Assembly (NCBI RefSeq): GCF_002561455.1
Contig: NZ_NTUP01000014.1
Location: 184,480-248,479 of the forward strand
DNA: 64,000 nucleotides
Direction: 5' to 3'
Source of the DNA: Bacillus sp. AFS015802
GTDB taxonomy: Bacteria; Bacillota; Bacilli; Bacillales; Bacillaceae_B
Shown here: in pieces, positions 37,119 to 45,671 of the stretch
How the letters are laid out: each line of letters begins with the position of its first letter
How positions within the stretch are numbered: position 1 is the stretch's first letter
Notes under the pieces: generated by a model
Databases searched by the model: none
Told to the model about the DNA's origin: nothing
The model's input: the letters and a program-made list of their open reading frames with translations, nothing else
Made by a program: the position numbers and the translations under genes

Positions 37119-37285
37119 CCCTGTTTTGACAGGATTCGTGGGAATTCGGGGAGATTTGTAAAACCGCCTTCGAAACATTAACAATTCCGTAATACCGTTT
37201 TAAATCTGTTGTAACACTAGTGAAACAATTTTCGGGTAATATAGAAAATAAGAAATTGACCCCCTTTTAAGTAATAAATCCCGTA

Positions 37286-37319
37286 GACGACACAGGACTC
37301 GCCTGTGTCTATTTTTTTT
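37286..37319 (+). terminator. Intrinsic terminator downstream of the GDSL gene
   Basis: GACACAGG pairs with CCTGTGTC around a 5-base loop, followed by A and T8. The 168 bases between the GDSL stop and this hairpin hold no gene I can support. Between the hairpin and the yvcI promoter I see only the small palindrome TCGAT/ATCGA near 37408. Confidence 0.88.
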
Positions 37320-37438
37320 GCTTTTTTTTCCTGTTATAGTGTCCGCGGGGTACCTGTACCTGTCCATGAAGCTTCCCCAGCGTGTCAAAACTTGTCCCAA
37401 TATCTTTCGATTTCAATCGACAGCCTGAAGCGGAGACA

Positions 37439-37467
37439 TTGTAGCTTGTCTCCAATCATAGTATAAT
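37439..37467 (+). promoter_or_regulatory. Sigma-A promoter of yvcI-rapZ-glmR-whiA-crh
   Basis: TTGTAG and TATAAT are 17 bases apart. An inverted repeat GGAGAC/GTCTCC (37432-37437, 37448-37453) straddles the -35 and could be an operator. Confidence 0.7.
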
Positions 37468-37542
37468 GTAAGGAATGAGAATGACTGTAACTGGGACTGA
37501 TGCTTCCATCGCTCCCGAATCATCAAGATTGAGGTGAAGGCA

Positions 37543-38001
37543 GTGCAGCGTGTCACAAATTGTTTGTATCTGGATGGAGACAAGGTGCTCCTTCTCCAAA
37601 AGCCAAGAAGGAACTGGTGGGTCGCCCCGGGTGGAAAGATGGAGTCCGGTGAATCGATCCGGGACGCCGTCATCCGCGAGTATCGCGAGGAAACGGGCAT
37701 CTATTTGAAAAATCCCGATCTAAAAGGTGTCTTCACATTCATCATCAAAGACGGAGATCAAATCGTTTCGGAGTGGATGATGTTTTCGTTCTTCGCCACA
37801 GAAGCGGACGGAGTCAATCTTCAGGAATCAGAAGAAGGAAAAATCAAGTGGCATCCGATTGAAGACATCAAGAATTTGCCGATGGCTGAAGGGGATTATC
37901 ATATTCTCGATTACCTCCTGCACGGAAAGAATACGATTTATGGAACGTTTACGTATACTCCCGATTTTAAATTATTGTCTTATCGACTGGATCCGAGTTA
38001 A
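37543..38001 (+). CDS. yvcI: Nudix hydrolase YvcI
   Basis: A 152-residue Nudix hydrolase with the intact box GGKMESGESIRDAVIREYREETGI (GX5EX7REUXEEXGU). It hydrolyses a nucleoside diphosphate linked to another group, but the substrate is not known; LLLQKPRRNWWVAPGGK and the C-terminal GTFTYTPDFKLLSYRLDP are typical of the YvcI group. The GTG at 37543 is preferred, with GAGGTG six bases before it; a GTG three codons earlier is possible. First gene of the conserved yvcI-rapZ-glmR-whiA-crh cluster. Confidence 0.92.
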   Translation: MQRVTNCLYLDGDKVLLLQKPRRNWWVAPGGKMESGESIRDAVIREYREETGIYLKNPDLKGVFTFIIKDGDQIVSEWMMFSFFATEADGVNLQESEEGKIKWHPIEDIKNLPMAEGDYHILDYLLHGKNTIYGTFTYTPDFKLLSYRLDPS

Positions 38002-38049
38002 ACAACGAACTTTTTATATAGAACATTACGATTAAAGTGGGGGAAGAGT

Positions 38050-38943
38050 ATGAGTACAGGTTCTACAAACGATGTTCAATTAGTCATCATAACGGGTATG
38101 TCCGGAGCGGGTAAAACGGTCGCCATTCAGAGCTTTGAGGATTTAGGTTTCTTCTGTGTGGACAACCTGCCGCCCACTCTTCTGCCAAAATTTTTGGAAC
38201 TGATGAAAGAGTCCGGTAATAAAATGAATAAGGTCGCCCTCGTCATGGACCTCAGGGGAAGGGAATTCTTCGATCATCTATTCAAAGCATTGGATGAGCT
38301 GGCGGAAACCTCATGGGTATCCCCGCAGATCCTCTATCTGGATGCAGATGATTCCTCCCTTGTCAGACGATACAAGGAAACGCGCCGTTCCCATCCACTG
38401 GCACCATCGGGACTTCCTCTCGAGGGGATCCGTCAGGAAAGGGAGCTCCTTGAAGAATTGAAGGGGCGTGCGCAGCTGATTTATACCACTTCCACCATGA
38501 AGCCAAGAGAGCTCAGGGAAAAGATACTGACGGAATTCTCGGTGAACAAGAAAACGATCTTCACGGTGAATGTCGTATCATTCGGATTTAAGCACGGGAT
38601 TCCCATCGATGCCGACCTGGTGTTTGATGTACGCTTCCTCCCGAATCCCCATTACATCGATCATATGAGACCGAAAACGGGATTGGACGAAGAGGTGTCC
38701 ACCTATGTGCTGAAATGGAATGAAACGAATAAATTCATCGAAAAGGTGACTGATTTACTCTCGTTCATGCTCCCCCAGTACAAGCGCGAGGGGAAGAGCC
38801 AGCTCGTCGTCGCGATTGGATGTACAGGCGGACAGCATCGTTCGGTTGCGTTAGCAGAGTATCTCGGCCATCATTTTGAAAAAGACTATCAAACAAAAAT
38901 TTCTCATCGAGACATTCAGAAGAGAAAGGGTCTAACAACATGA
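38050..38943 (+). CDS. rapZ: RNase adapter/P-loop NTPase RapZ (YvcJ)
   Basis: A 297-residue P-loop protein with Walker A GMSGAGKT (16-23), [12 protein letters not shown] and the C-terminal [18 protein letters not shown]. In E. coli RapZ guides RNase E to the glmZ RNA to control glucosamine-6-phosphate synthase. In Bacillus YvcJ hydrolyses GTP or ATP and has been linked to competence; its target there is less clear. It overlaps glmR by four bases. Full length, no anomalies. Confidence 0.96.
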   Translation: MSTGSTNDVQLVIITGMSGAGKTVAIQSFEDLGFFCVDNLPPTLLPKFLELMKESGNKMNKVALVMDLRGREFFDHLFKALDELAETSWVSPQILYLDADDSSLVRRYKETRRSHPLAPSGLPLEGIRQERELLEELKGRAQLIYTTSTMKPRELREKILTEFSVNKKTIFTVNVVSFGFKHGIPIDADLVFDVRFLPNPHYIDHMRPKTGLDEEVSTYVLKWNETNKFIEKVTDLLSFMLPQYKREGKSQLVVAIGCTGGQHRSVALAEYLGHHFEKDYQTKISHRDIQKRKGLTT

Positions 38944-39902
38944 CACATACACCCAAGGTCGTCGTGATCGGGGGAGGAACCGGCCTGCCGGTCCTTCTCC
39001 GCGGATTGAAGCGACACCCGATTGATATTTCGGCCATCGTCACCGTTGCGGATGACGGCGGCAGTTCCGGTCGTTTGCGGGACAGCTTGGATATTCCTCC
39101 CCCGGGGGATATACGGAATGTCCTCGCTGCCCTGTCAGAAGTAGAGCCACTGGTTGAACAAATGTTTCAGCATCGTTTTGAAACGACGAATGAGCTTTCC
39201 GGTCATGCCCTGGGAAACCTGATCATCGCGGCCCTTGCCTCCATCACAGGGGACTTTGTCCATGCGATCCAGGAAATGAGCAGGGTGTTGAATGTGAAGG
39301 GCAAGGTACTGCCATCGGCGAATCAAAGTGTCATCCTGAAGGCTGAAATGGAGGATGGGACGATCGTGACGGGGGAGTCCGCCATTCCGAAAGCCGGTAA
39401 GAGGATCAAACGTGTCTTCCTGAAGCCGGACAGCATCAAGGCATTAGGCGAAACCCTGCGTGCCATCAAGGAAGCCGATTTAATTGTGATGGGACCGGGA
39501 AGCCTATATACTAGTATCTTACCGAATCTTCTTGTCCCCGGTATCGGCGAAGCCGTCTGCAGGGCGAAAGCGAAGAAGATGTATATTTGCAACATCATGA
39601 CTCAGGCAGGGGAGACCCTGGACTATTCAGCGAGCGACCACGTGAAGGCGTTATACGATCATTTGGAATCGCCGAGCATCAATTATATCCTGGTGAACAG
39701 CAAGCAGGTTCCAAAAGAGGTGCAGGCCCGATATGATGAAGAGCAGGCGAGTCCCGTCCACTTTGATGTGGATAAATTAAGATCCATGGGACTGGAAGTG
39801 ATTGCTGAAGAGATTCTCTCGTATGACAATCATCTTGTGCGCCACAACACGGAGAAGGTCGCAGATATCATTTATTCTTATCTGAAAGAATCAAGCACCT
39901 GA
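38940..39902 (+). CDS. glmR: Gluconeogenesis factor GlmR/YvcK
   Basis: A UDP-GlcNAc-binding protein of 320 residues that steers carbon into peptidoglycan precursors and is needed for growth on gluconeogenic carbon. Signatures: [74 protein letters not shown]. Its neighbours rapZ and whiA are nearly invariant in Firmicutes. 53 bases separate its stop from whiA, and a cre-like site lies in them. Confidence 0.96.
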   Translation: MTHTPKVVVIGGGTGLPVLLRGLKRHPIDISAIVTVADDGGSSGRLRDSLDIPPPGDIRNVLAALSEVEPLVEQMFQHRFETTNELSGHALGNLIIAALASITGDFVHAIQEMSRVLNVKGKVLPSANQSVILKAEMEDGTIVTGESAIPKAGKRIKRVFLKPDSIKALGETLRAIKEADLIVMGPGSLYTSILPNLLVPGIGEAVCRAKAKKMYICNIMTQAGETLDYSASDHVKALYDHLESPSINYILVNSKQVPKEVQARYDEEQASPVHFDVDKLRSMGLEVIAEEILSYDNHLVRHNTEKVADIIYSYLKESST

Positions 39903-39935
39903 TACACGAGTGAAAATTTCCGGTGTAGAAGGTTG

Positions 39936-39949
39936 TGCAAGCGTTTGCT
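39936..39949 (+). promoter_or_regulatory. cre-like site before whiA-crh
   Basis: TGCAAGCGTTTGCT fits the CcpA consensus TGNAARCGNWWNCW at every fixed position. It lies just before the whiA ribosome site (AGGAGGTG), inside the operon, so CcpA bound here would act as a block to transcription rather than at a promoter. Confidence 0.5.
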
Positions 39950-39963
39950 AGGAGGTGATGGGG

Positions 39964-40911
39964 ATGTCGTTTGCGTCCGAAACAAAAAAAGAACTGACCA
40001 ATATTGAAGTGAAGGATTGCTGTGCGAATGCAGAGCTGTCCGCGTTGATTCGAATGAATGGTTCATTATCCTTTTCGAATCAAATGCTCGTCGTCAATAT
40101 CCAGACCGAAAACGCCGCCATTGCCAGAAGAATCTATACATTGATCAAAAAAGGGTACGACACCCCGGTAGAGCTTCTGGTGCGAAAGAAAATGCGGCTG
40201 AAAAAAAACAATGTCTACATTGTACGGATCAAAGAAGATACAAAGATGATCCTTGAGGACTTGAAAATTCTGGGTGAGCATTTCACCTTTATCCATAATA
40301 TATCGGAAGACCTGATCAAAAAGAAATGCTGCAGGCGCTCGTACTTACGGGGAGCGTTCCTCGCAGGCGGTTCCGTTAATAATCCGGAAACGTCATCGTA
40401 TCATTTGGAAATCTTTTCTCTCTATTCTGAACACAACGAGGCGTTGTCCGAGCTGATGAATTCCTTCGGGTTGAACAGCAAGACCCTGGAACGGAAGAAA
40501 GGCTTCATAACGTATTTGAAGGAAGCGGAGAAAATCACGGAGTTCCTGAATATCATAGGCGCCCATAATGCACTGCTTCGATTCGAAGACGTACGGATTG
40601 TCCGGGATATGAGGAATTCCGTTAATCGTCTCGTGAATTGCGAGACGGCTAACTTGAATAAAACCATCGGTGCAGCCCTAAGGCAGGTTGAAAACATTAA
40701 GTTTATCGAAAGGCATGTAGGATTACAGGTTTTACCCGATAAACTAAGGGAAATCGCAGAATTACGGGTGAACTATCAAGATGTCACGTTGAAAGAACTG
40801 GGGGAAATGGTGTCAGGCGGCACCATCAGTAAATCAGGGATCAATCACCGCTTACGTAAAATCGATCAGCTTGCAGAAAAGTTGAGGGCGGGAGAAAAGC
40901 TGAATACCTAA
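39964..40911 (+). CDS. whiA: DNA-binding protein WhiA
   Basis: A 315-residue protein joining two LAGLIDADG-homing-endonuclease-like domains without nuclease residues (about 20-200) to a C-terminal helix-turn-helix ([47 protein letters not shown]). In streptomycetes WhiA controls sporulation septation; in B. subtilis it influences division and chromosome segregation. ATG at 39964 ([13 protein letters not shown]) has AGGAGGTG six bases before it; the frame begins three codons earlier inside that ribosome site. Confidence 0.96.
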   Translation: MSFASETKKELTNIEVKDCCANAELSALIRMNGSLSFSNQMLVVNIQTENAAIARRIYTLIKKGYDTPVELLVRKKMRLKKNNVYIVRIKEDTKMILEDLKILGEHFTFIHNISEDLIKKKCCRRSYLRGAFLAGGSVNNPETSSYHLEIFSLYSEHNEALSELMNSFGLNSKTLERKKGFITYLKEAEKITEFLNIIGAHNALLRFEDVRIVRDMRNSVNRLVNCETANLNKTIGAALRQVENIKFIERHVGLQVLPDKLREIAELRVNYQDVTLKELGEMVSGGTISKSGINHRLRKIDQLAEKLRAGEKLNT

Positions 40912-40938
40912 TTAAGGACAAAGGGGAGAGAAATGATT

Positions 40939-41196
40939 ATGGTGGAAAAACAAGTTGAAGTAAAATTGAAGACGGGTCTTCAGGCGCGACCGGCGGCATT
41001 ATTCGTACAGGAGGCAAACCGCTTCTCATCTGAAATCTTCTTAGAGAAGGATGGTAAGAAGGTCAATGCGAAAAGCATCATGGGGCTGATGAGCCTCGCC
41101 ATCTCCACCGGCTCTGCCATCACATTGGTAGCAGACGGAAGCGACGAACAGGAAGCCCTCGTGGCTTTAGAAGGTTTCGTTCAAAAAGAAGCATAA
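40939..41196 (+). CDS. crh: HPr-like catabolite repression protein Crh
   Basis: An 85-residue HPr paralogue that serves as CcpA co-effector but not as a sugar-transport phosphocarrier. The PTS histidine of HPr is replaced by glutamine (Q15 in TGLQARPAALFV), while the HprK target serine is kept (S46 in NAKSIMGLMSLA). This separates it from ptsH. ATG at 40939 gives the standard length with AAGGGGAG ten bases before; an ATG two codons earlier is too close. HprK in this window is its kinase. Confidence 0.96.
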   Translation: MVEKQVEVKLKTGLQARPAALFVQEANRFSSEIFLEKDGKKVNAKSIMGLMSLAISTGSAITLVADGSDEQEALVALEGFVQKEA

Positions 41197-41211
41197 CATC
41201 AACTTCACAAA

Positions 41212-41255
41212 AAGCCGGTGACCAGGGAGTGGTCACCGGCTTTCTTTGTTTTCTT
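41212..41255 (+). terminator. Terminator of the yvcI-crh operon
   Basis: The 13-bp stem AAGCCGGTGACCA / TGGTCACCGGCTT, with a 5-base loop, is followed by a T-rich tail. Confidence 0.93.
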
Positions 41256-41612
41256 TTCGATCACCCGGCGAGGTTCCGCTCACGCTTCGCTCAATAGAGG
41301 GCATGTTTAGTGGAAATCCACTACTCCTTCCCCACGAAACGACAAATTCCAAGATGATCCGCTCCTCTAATTCAACATCTTTTTTCCATTTATTTCACAT
41401 TATGAATGGATGTCTTCCCAATTTTTTGTTACATTGTACTTTTCAGGACTAAGATGAATAATGGAGAAAAAGACATATAATATTTCCATTGCTCAGCTAT
41501 TAAACTATGAATTTGGGAGTATAATGAAAGAAGTTTGAAAGAAATTCATTGGCCTAAACTGTCAATTAATCTGGGATAAGCAGAAGTTTACGATAAAGGA
41601 AGACGATGTCGA
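41256..41612. other. Intergenic region before the signalling/polysaccharide operon
   Basis: 357 bases without a credible gene. Contents: a small perfect hairpin AGTGGA-AA-TCCACT near 41310 and a TATAAT box at 41520-41525, 88 bases before the cyclase gene, with no matching -35. Nothing in it resembles a c-di-GMP riboswitch. Confidence 0.5.
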
Positions 41613-43214
41613 ATGGAAAAATACACAAAGCATTTCTTTAATAATGTTCGGAAAAAATTGGAAGAGTGGGAGACGGCTGCCTCCATCCCCCATGAAGAGG
41701 TATACCGGTTCATCCATTCCATGGCGGGATCCGCCTCGGTACTTGGCCTACATAAAATCGGGGACCGTGCCCGTGAACTGATGGACCACTATCAGGAAAA
41801 AGACGAGCGGGTGTGGACGATTGCAGACGTAAAGGGAGAACTGTTTGATCTCATTCAATATTGTTATCACTATGAAGAGGAAACCTCTGAAGTGTTTCCC
41901 GGCAAGCAAAGCAGGGTCGGGGAAGAGCCTGTTGTGTTACTCATTGACGATGATACCTCCTTCCTGATGTACATGAAGGAAAAGTTGGAGGAAATCGGGT
42001 GGTATGTCGTTCCCATCGCGAATCCCGATAAGGCGATCATGTCGTATTACGACGTGAAGCCCGATTGCGCGATCATCGATATTTATATGGACGGCACGAA
42101 TGGATTCGAGGTCCTGGATTTTTTCAAGAAGAAGCTGAAGCAGCAATTCATTCCAACGGTCATGGTGAGTGTGGAGAACAGTAAGGAAGTCCGGATGAAG
42201 AGCTATCAGATGGGGGCGGATGATTTCATCGCCAAGCCCTTTGATATGGATGAGTTCATTGTCCGGGTGAAAAGGCAGATGGAACGAAAGAAGCAGATGG
42301 AAGAGCTTGTGCTCATCGATGAATTGACCCTGGTGTACAACCGTAAATACTTGAGTCAGGCATATGCCCAGGTACAAAGTGACTGGGCACGCACCGGGGA
42401 TTCGTGTTGTGTGGCGGTCCTTGATATAGACCATTTTAAAGAGGTGAACGACCGGTACGGGCATCTGGTGGGGGACAGGGTACTGAAGGAATTTGCATCG
42501 GTATTAAAGTCCGAAACGAGGATTCAGGATACCGTCTTTCGCTTCGGGGGAGAAGAGTTTGTCATCCTTTTTCCGAATATGTCTATAAAAGAAGCGTACA
42601 CCTTTGTCGATGATATACGTAAGAGATTCAGTCGGGTGGTGTTTCAGGCAGAGCAGGACTTTTCCTGTACATTTTCTGCAGGGATCACGAGGATTGCTGA
42701 TCCGACGAAGCCTTTTGATACATGGCTGAAGCTTGCTGATCATGCCCTTTATGAAGCGAAGAGCAGCGGCAGGAATCTGGTGAAGATGGACGGGGAACAC
42801 GGGGAACATGCTCCTCTTAAAGTGATGAAGATTGCCATTGTGGATGATGATCCGATCATTCGGACCGTGATGAAGGACATCGTGTCGAAGCTCCCAAGTG
42901 AGCAGCATATCCAATATGACATCAGGACATTTAAAGATGGTGCCGCTTTTATCGGGTCCGATTGGCATGCAGGTAACCCGTGTCTGGTCATTTTAGACGG
43001 GGTGATGCCGAAGATGGACGGCCTTGAGGTTCTGGAGCAGATTCGTTCAAGGAAGGATTCGGATCGCTACAAGGTGCTCATGCTCACTTCCAGAAAGAGT
43101 GAAAGGGATATTTCAAGATCGCTTCAGCTCGGAGCCGATGATTATATGACGAAACCATTTAAACTACTGGAGCTTGAGGCCCGTTTAGGTCAGATGCTGA
43201 AAAGGATGAGGTAG
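41613..43214 (+). CDS. Hpt-REC-GGDEF-REC diguanylate cyclase
   Basis: A soluble 533-residue protein of four domains. Residues 1-90 look like a histidine phosphotransfer bundle with FIHSMAGSASVLGL, putting the candidate phospho-histidine at 35 (MAGSA replaces the usual KGxA). 106-225 is a receiver with acidic pair in IDDD, phospho-acceptor D156 and K208. 235-392 is a GGDEF domain with active-site GGEEF (312-316), DIDHFKEVND, and an intact inhibitory site RIQD (303-306) five residues before it, so it should make c-di-GMP with product inhibition. 405-530 is a second receiver with D462 and K514. GTG/ATG choice: ATG at 41613 lacks a strong ribosome site. First gene of a six-gene operon. Confidence 0.9.
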   Translation: MEKYTKHFFNNVRKKLEEWETAASIPHEEVYRFIHSMAGSASVLGLHKIGDRARELMDHYQEKDERVWTIADVKGELFDLIQYCYHYEEETSEVFPGKQSRVGEEPVVLLIDDDTSFLMYMKEKLEEIGWYVVPIANPDKAIMSYYDVKPDCAIIDIYMDGTNGFEVLDFFKKKLKQQFIPTVMVSVENSKEVRMKSYQMGADDFIAKPFDMDEFIVRVKRQMERKKQMEELVLIDELTLVYNRKYLSQAYAQVQSDWARTGDSCCVAVLDIDHFKEVNDRYGHLVGDRVLKEFASVLKSETRIQDTVFRFGGEEFVILFPNMSIKEAYTFVDDIRKRFSRVVFQAEQDFSCTFSAGITRIADPTKPFDTWLKLADHALYEAKSSGRNLVKMDGEHGEHAPLKVMKIAIVDDDPIIRTVMKDIVSKLPSEQHIQYDIRTFKDGAAFIGSDWHAGNPCLVILDGVMPKMDGLEVLEQIRSRKDSDRYKVLMLTSRKSERDISRSLQLGADDYMTKPFKLLELEARLGQMLKRMR

Positions 43215-43218
43215 AACA

Positions 43219-44262
43219 TTGTTCTCGAAGGAGCTATTTTATTTTTCTGTTGTGCTGGTGAGTTTGCTGGTGGTGTTGACGGGCCTTTGCCTGTATTTGA
43301 TGCTCAAGAAAATGATCGATAATCGCAATCGGGCCCGGATTGACAAATATAAAGAGGAACTTCAATTACCCCTCTTTCAGTTTTTACATGAAGGAATCCT
43401 TTCGGAGGAACTGGAAGTCAGGTCTTCCCTGCAAGTCAGGGCGCTGGTTGAGTTGCTGGCCGGGTTCTCCAAAATGCTGGCCTCTGAAGATATACAGGAG
43501 CGGTTACAGGCGTTTGCAGAAGAACATGTCCGCCCGTTCATTCTGTCCCAGCTCGGGCACAGGCGTTGGAGTATCCGCATGAATGCCCTTTACTGGATAC
43601 AGGATTTCAGGATGAAAAGTATGATGGGACCATTACGGGAGCTTCACGCTTCAAAAAAGCTGAGTAAAGCAGAAGAAATTCAACTGTTAAAAATCGACGT
43701 GCTGTTCGATGAGCCCGGCCTGGTCGAAAAAATGACAGGGACAAAGCATGAATGGACGGAATTTGAATACAGCCTCCTGTTTCACTCGCTCCGGGAAGAT
43801 CAGTTCCGTCCATTGGTCTCGTCCTTCGATGAACTGCCCGGGATCATGAGGTTCGCCCTCATCGATTCCATCGGGGTGAAGAATCGAATGGAGCATATCC
43901 CTTTCCTAAAGGGATTGCTGGATTCGGATGCAACAGAACTCAGGATCCGTGCATTGAAGGCGATTGTGGGGATGGAGTTTTATCTTGAAGTTGAGACACT
44001 GTCTATCCATCTTAGAGCAGAATCCTGGCAGGAGCGGCTGATGGCCATCAAGGCGTGTGAATATATCCGTTCGACGGAGCTGACGCCTCACTTACAGGGG
44101 CTGATGGGTGACCCGTCCTTTTATGTTCGCTCCCAGGCGGCCCAGTCCCTTTTGCGGCTGGAAAATGGAGAAGCGGTGTTAAGGGAAATCGCCGCCCATG
44201 CTGAGGATGAGTATGCTAAGGATATGGCAGAGCAGTGGCTTGAGAGGGGGGCGGTTTCATGA
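43219..44262 (+). CDS. Membrane-anchored HEAT-repeat protein
   Basis: A 347-residue protein. Residues 7-30 form one transmembrane helix (YFSVVLVSLLVVLTGLCLYLML); the rest is helical and cytoplasmic by the positive-inside rule (KKMIDNRNRARIDKYK after the helix). Helical pairs of the HEAT type are clearest at 110-135 (GHRRWSIRMNALYWIQDFRMKSMMGPL), 230-265 (PFLKGLLDSDATELRIRALKAIVGM) and 270-330 (SWQERLMAIKACEYI, DPSFYVRSQAAQSLLRLENGEAV). No enzyme motif. Being between a cyclase and a glycosyltransferase, four bases from the first and overlapping the second, it may be a scaffold joining signal and synthase (inference). Confidence 0.85.
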   Translation: MFSKELFYFSVVLVSLLVVLTGLCLYLMLKKMIDNRNRARIDKYKEELQLPLFQFLHEGILSEELEVRSSLQVRALVELLAGFSKMLASEDIQERLQAFAEEHVRPFILSQLGHRRWSIRMNALYWIQDFRMKSMMGPLRELHASKKLSKAEEIQLLKIDVLFDEPGLVEKMTGTKHEWTEFEYSLLFHSLREDQFRPLVSSFDELPGIMRFALIDSIGVKNRMEHIPFLKGLLDSDATELRIRALKAIVGMEFYLEVETLSIHLRAESWQERLMAIKACEYIRSTELTPHLQGLMGDPSFYVRSQAAQSLLRLENGEAVLREIAAHAEDEYAKDMAEQWLERGAVS

Positions 44263-45671
44263 GTGGAACAATGGACTGGGGGAATATCCTGTTTTACATC
44301 GGGTGGTTTGTTCTCCTGTATATGATTCTCGTCATCTCTTTTTATACGATTCTCCTCGGGATTTCCCTTTTTCAATTAAGGAAAACCTACGGCCTCGATG
44401 ATTGGGAACCGTATGAAGAGCTTCTGCACCTCCAGCAGACGAAGCCGGTTTCCATATTGGTCCCGGCTTATAATGAATCGGTCGGGATCATGGCGACGGT
44501 GAGGTCACTGTTGAGCATTGAGTACCCGGAATATGAAGTCATCATCATCAATGACGGCTCCACTGACGATACGATGGAAAAGCTCGTGGAGACGTTTCAG
44601 CTGGTGAAAATCAAATGGGTGATCCGTCAACAGCTGGATACACAAGCTGTAAAAGGTGTTTATCAATCAAAGCTCTACCAAAATCTATTGGTCATCGATA
44701 AAGAAAACGGCGGCAAGGCCGATGCCCTGAATGCCGGGATCAACGTATCGAATTACCCTTATTTCTGCTCCATCGACGGAGACTCGGTCCTTGAGCGGAC
44801 GGCTTTCCTGAAAGTGATGAAGCCGATTGTCGAATCCGACGGAGAGGTCATCGCCTCAGGGGGAAGCATCCGCATCGCAAACGGATGCGACATCGAGAGC
44901 GGCGAAATCGTGAAGGTAGGGCTGTCCCGTTCCCCGCTTGTGGTCATGCAGGTGATCGAGTACTTGAGGGCCTTCCTCATGGGAAGAATCGGGTTGAGCC
45001 GGCACAATCTGCTTCTGATCGTATCGGGTGCATTCGGCGTCTTTTCGAAGCGCTGGGTCGTCGATGCCGGTGGATACTCCCATACGGTGGGAGAGGATAT
45101 GGAGCTTGTCGTCAGGCTTCACCGTTATGTAAAGGAACAAAAAGCGGATAAAAAAATCGTCTATGTTCCCGATCCCGTTAGCTGGACGGAAGCGCCTGAA
45201 TCATTGAAGTATTTGCGCCGTCAACGGAGCAGGTGGCATCGGGGCCTGTTTGAAAGCCTTTGGATCCATCGCCGTCTCCTCTTCAACCCGAAGTACGGTT
45301 CAATCGGGATGGTGTCCATGCCTTATTTTCTGATCATTGAATTCTTCGGCCCGGTCGTAGAATTGACGGGGTATGTCATCATGATCCTGTCCCTGTTTCT
45401 CGGCGGGGTTTATCTGGAATTCGCCATTCTCTTATTCTTGTTATCCATCCTTTATGGATCTGTATTGTCCATGGCGGCCGTCCTCCTGGAAGAATGGTCC
45501 GTCCGGAAGTACCCGAAAGCCTCCGATATCGGCCGGCTATTCGCCTATTCACTGACCGAGACGTTATGGTATCGTCCATTGACCGTTTTATGGCGATGTG
45601 AAGGGATTCTGGACGTGATCCGTAAAAAGAGGGGCTGGGGAGAAATGGCGAGAAAAGGAGTTTCGAAATGA
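44259..45671 (+). CDS. Processive-type family 2 glycosyltransferase, membrane bound
   Basis: A 470-residue inverting glycosyltransferase with GT-A fold. Two N-terminal helices (about 8-40), then VSILVPAYNESVGIMATVRSLL, the nucleotide-binding INDGSTDDT, GGKADALNAGIN, the metal-binding CSIDGDSVLE, the acceptor loop GEDMELVVRLHRY and RRQRSRWHRGL, the QxxRW hallmark of processive synthases such as PgaC and BcsA. Three or four more helices follow (about 345-430). No PilZ domain, so c-di-GMP would have to act through another protein. It probably makes and exports a beta-linked exopolysaccharide; poly-N-acetylglucosamine is one possibility, not shown. Confidence 0.9.
   Translation: MSGTMDWGNILFYIGWFVLLYMILVISFYTILLGISLFQLRKTYGLDDWEPYEELLHLQQTKPVSILVPAYNESVGIMATVRSLLSIEYPEYEVIIINDGSTDDTMEKLVETFQLVKIKWVIRQQLDTQAVKGVYQSKLYQNLLVIDKENGGKADALNAGINVSNYPYFCSIDGDSVLERTAFLKVMKPIVESDGEVIASGGSIRIANGCDIESGEIVKVGLSRSPLVVMQVIEYLRAFLMGRIGLSRHNLLLIVSGAFGVFSKRWVVDAGGYSHTVGEDMELVVRLHRYVKEQKADKKIVYVPDPVSWTEAPESLKYLRRQRSRWHRGLFESLWIHRRLLFNPKYGSIGMVSMPYFLIIEFFGPVVELTGYVIMILSLFLGGVYLEFAILLFLLSILYGSVLSMAAVLLEEWSVRKYPKASDIGRLFAYSLTETLWYRPLTVLWRCEGILDVIRKKRGWGEMARKGVSK

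Noticed and set aside
41256..41612. c-di-GMP riboswitch before the cyclase operon
   Set aside because: No GEMM-type paired domain or conserved loops could be found in the leader.
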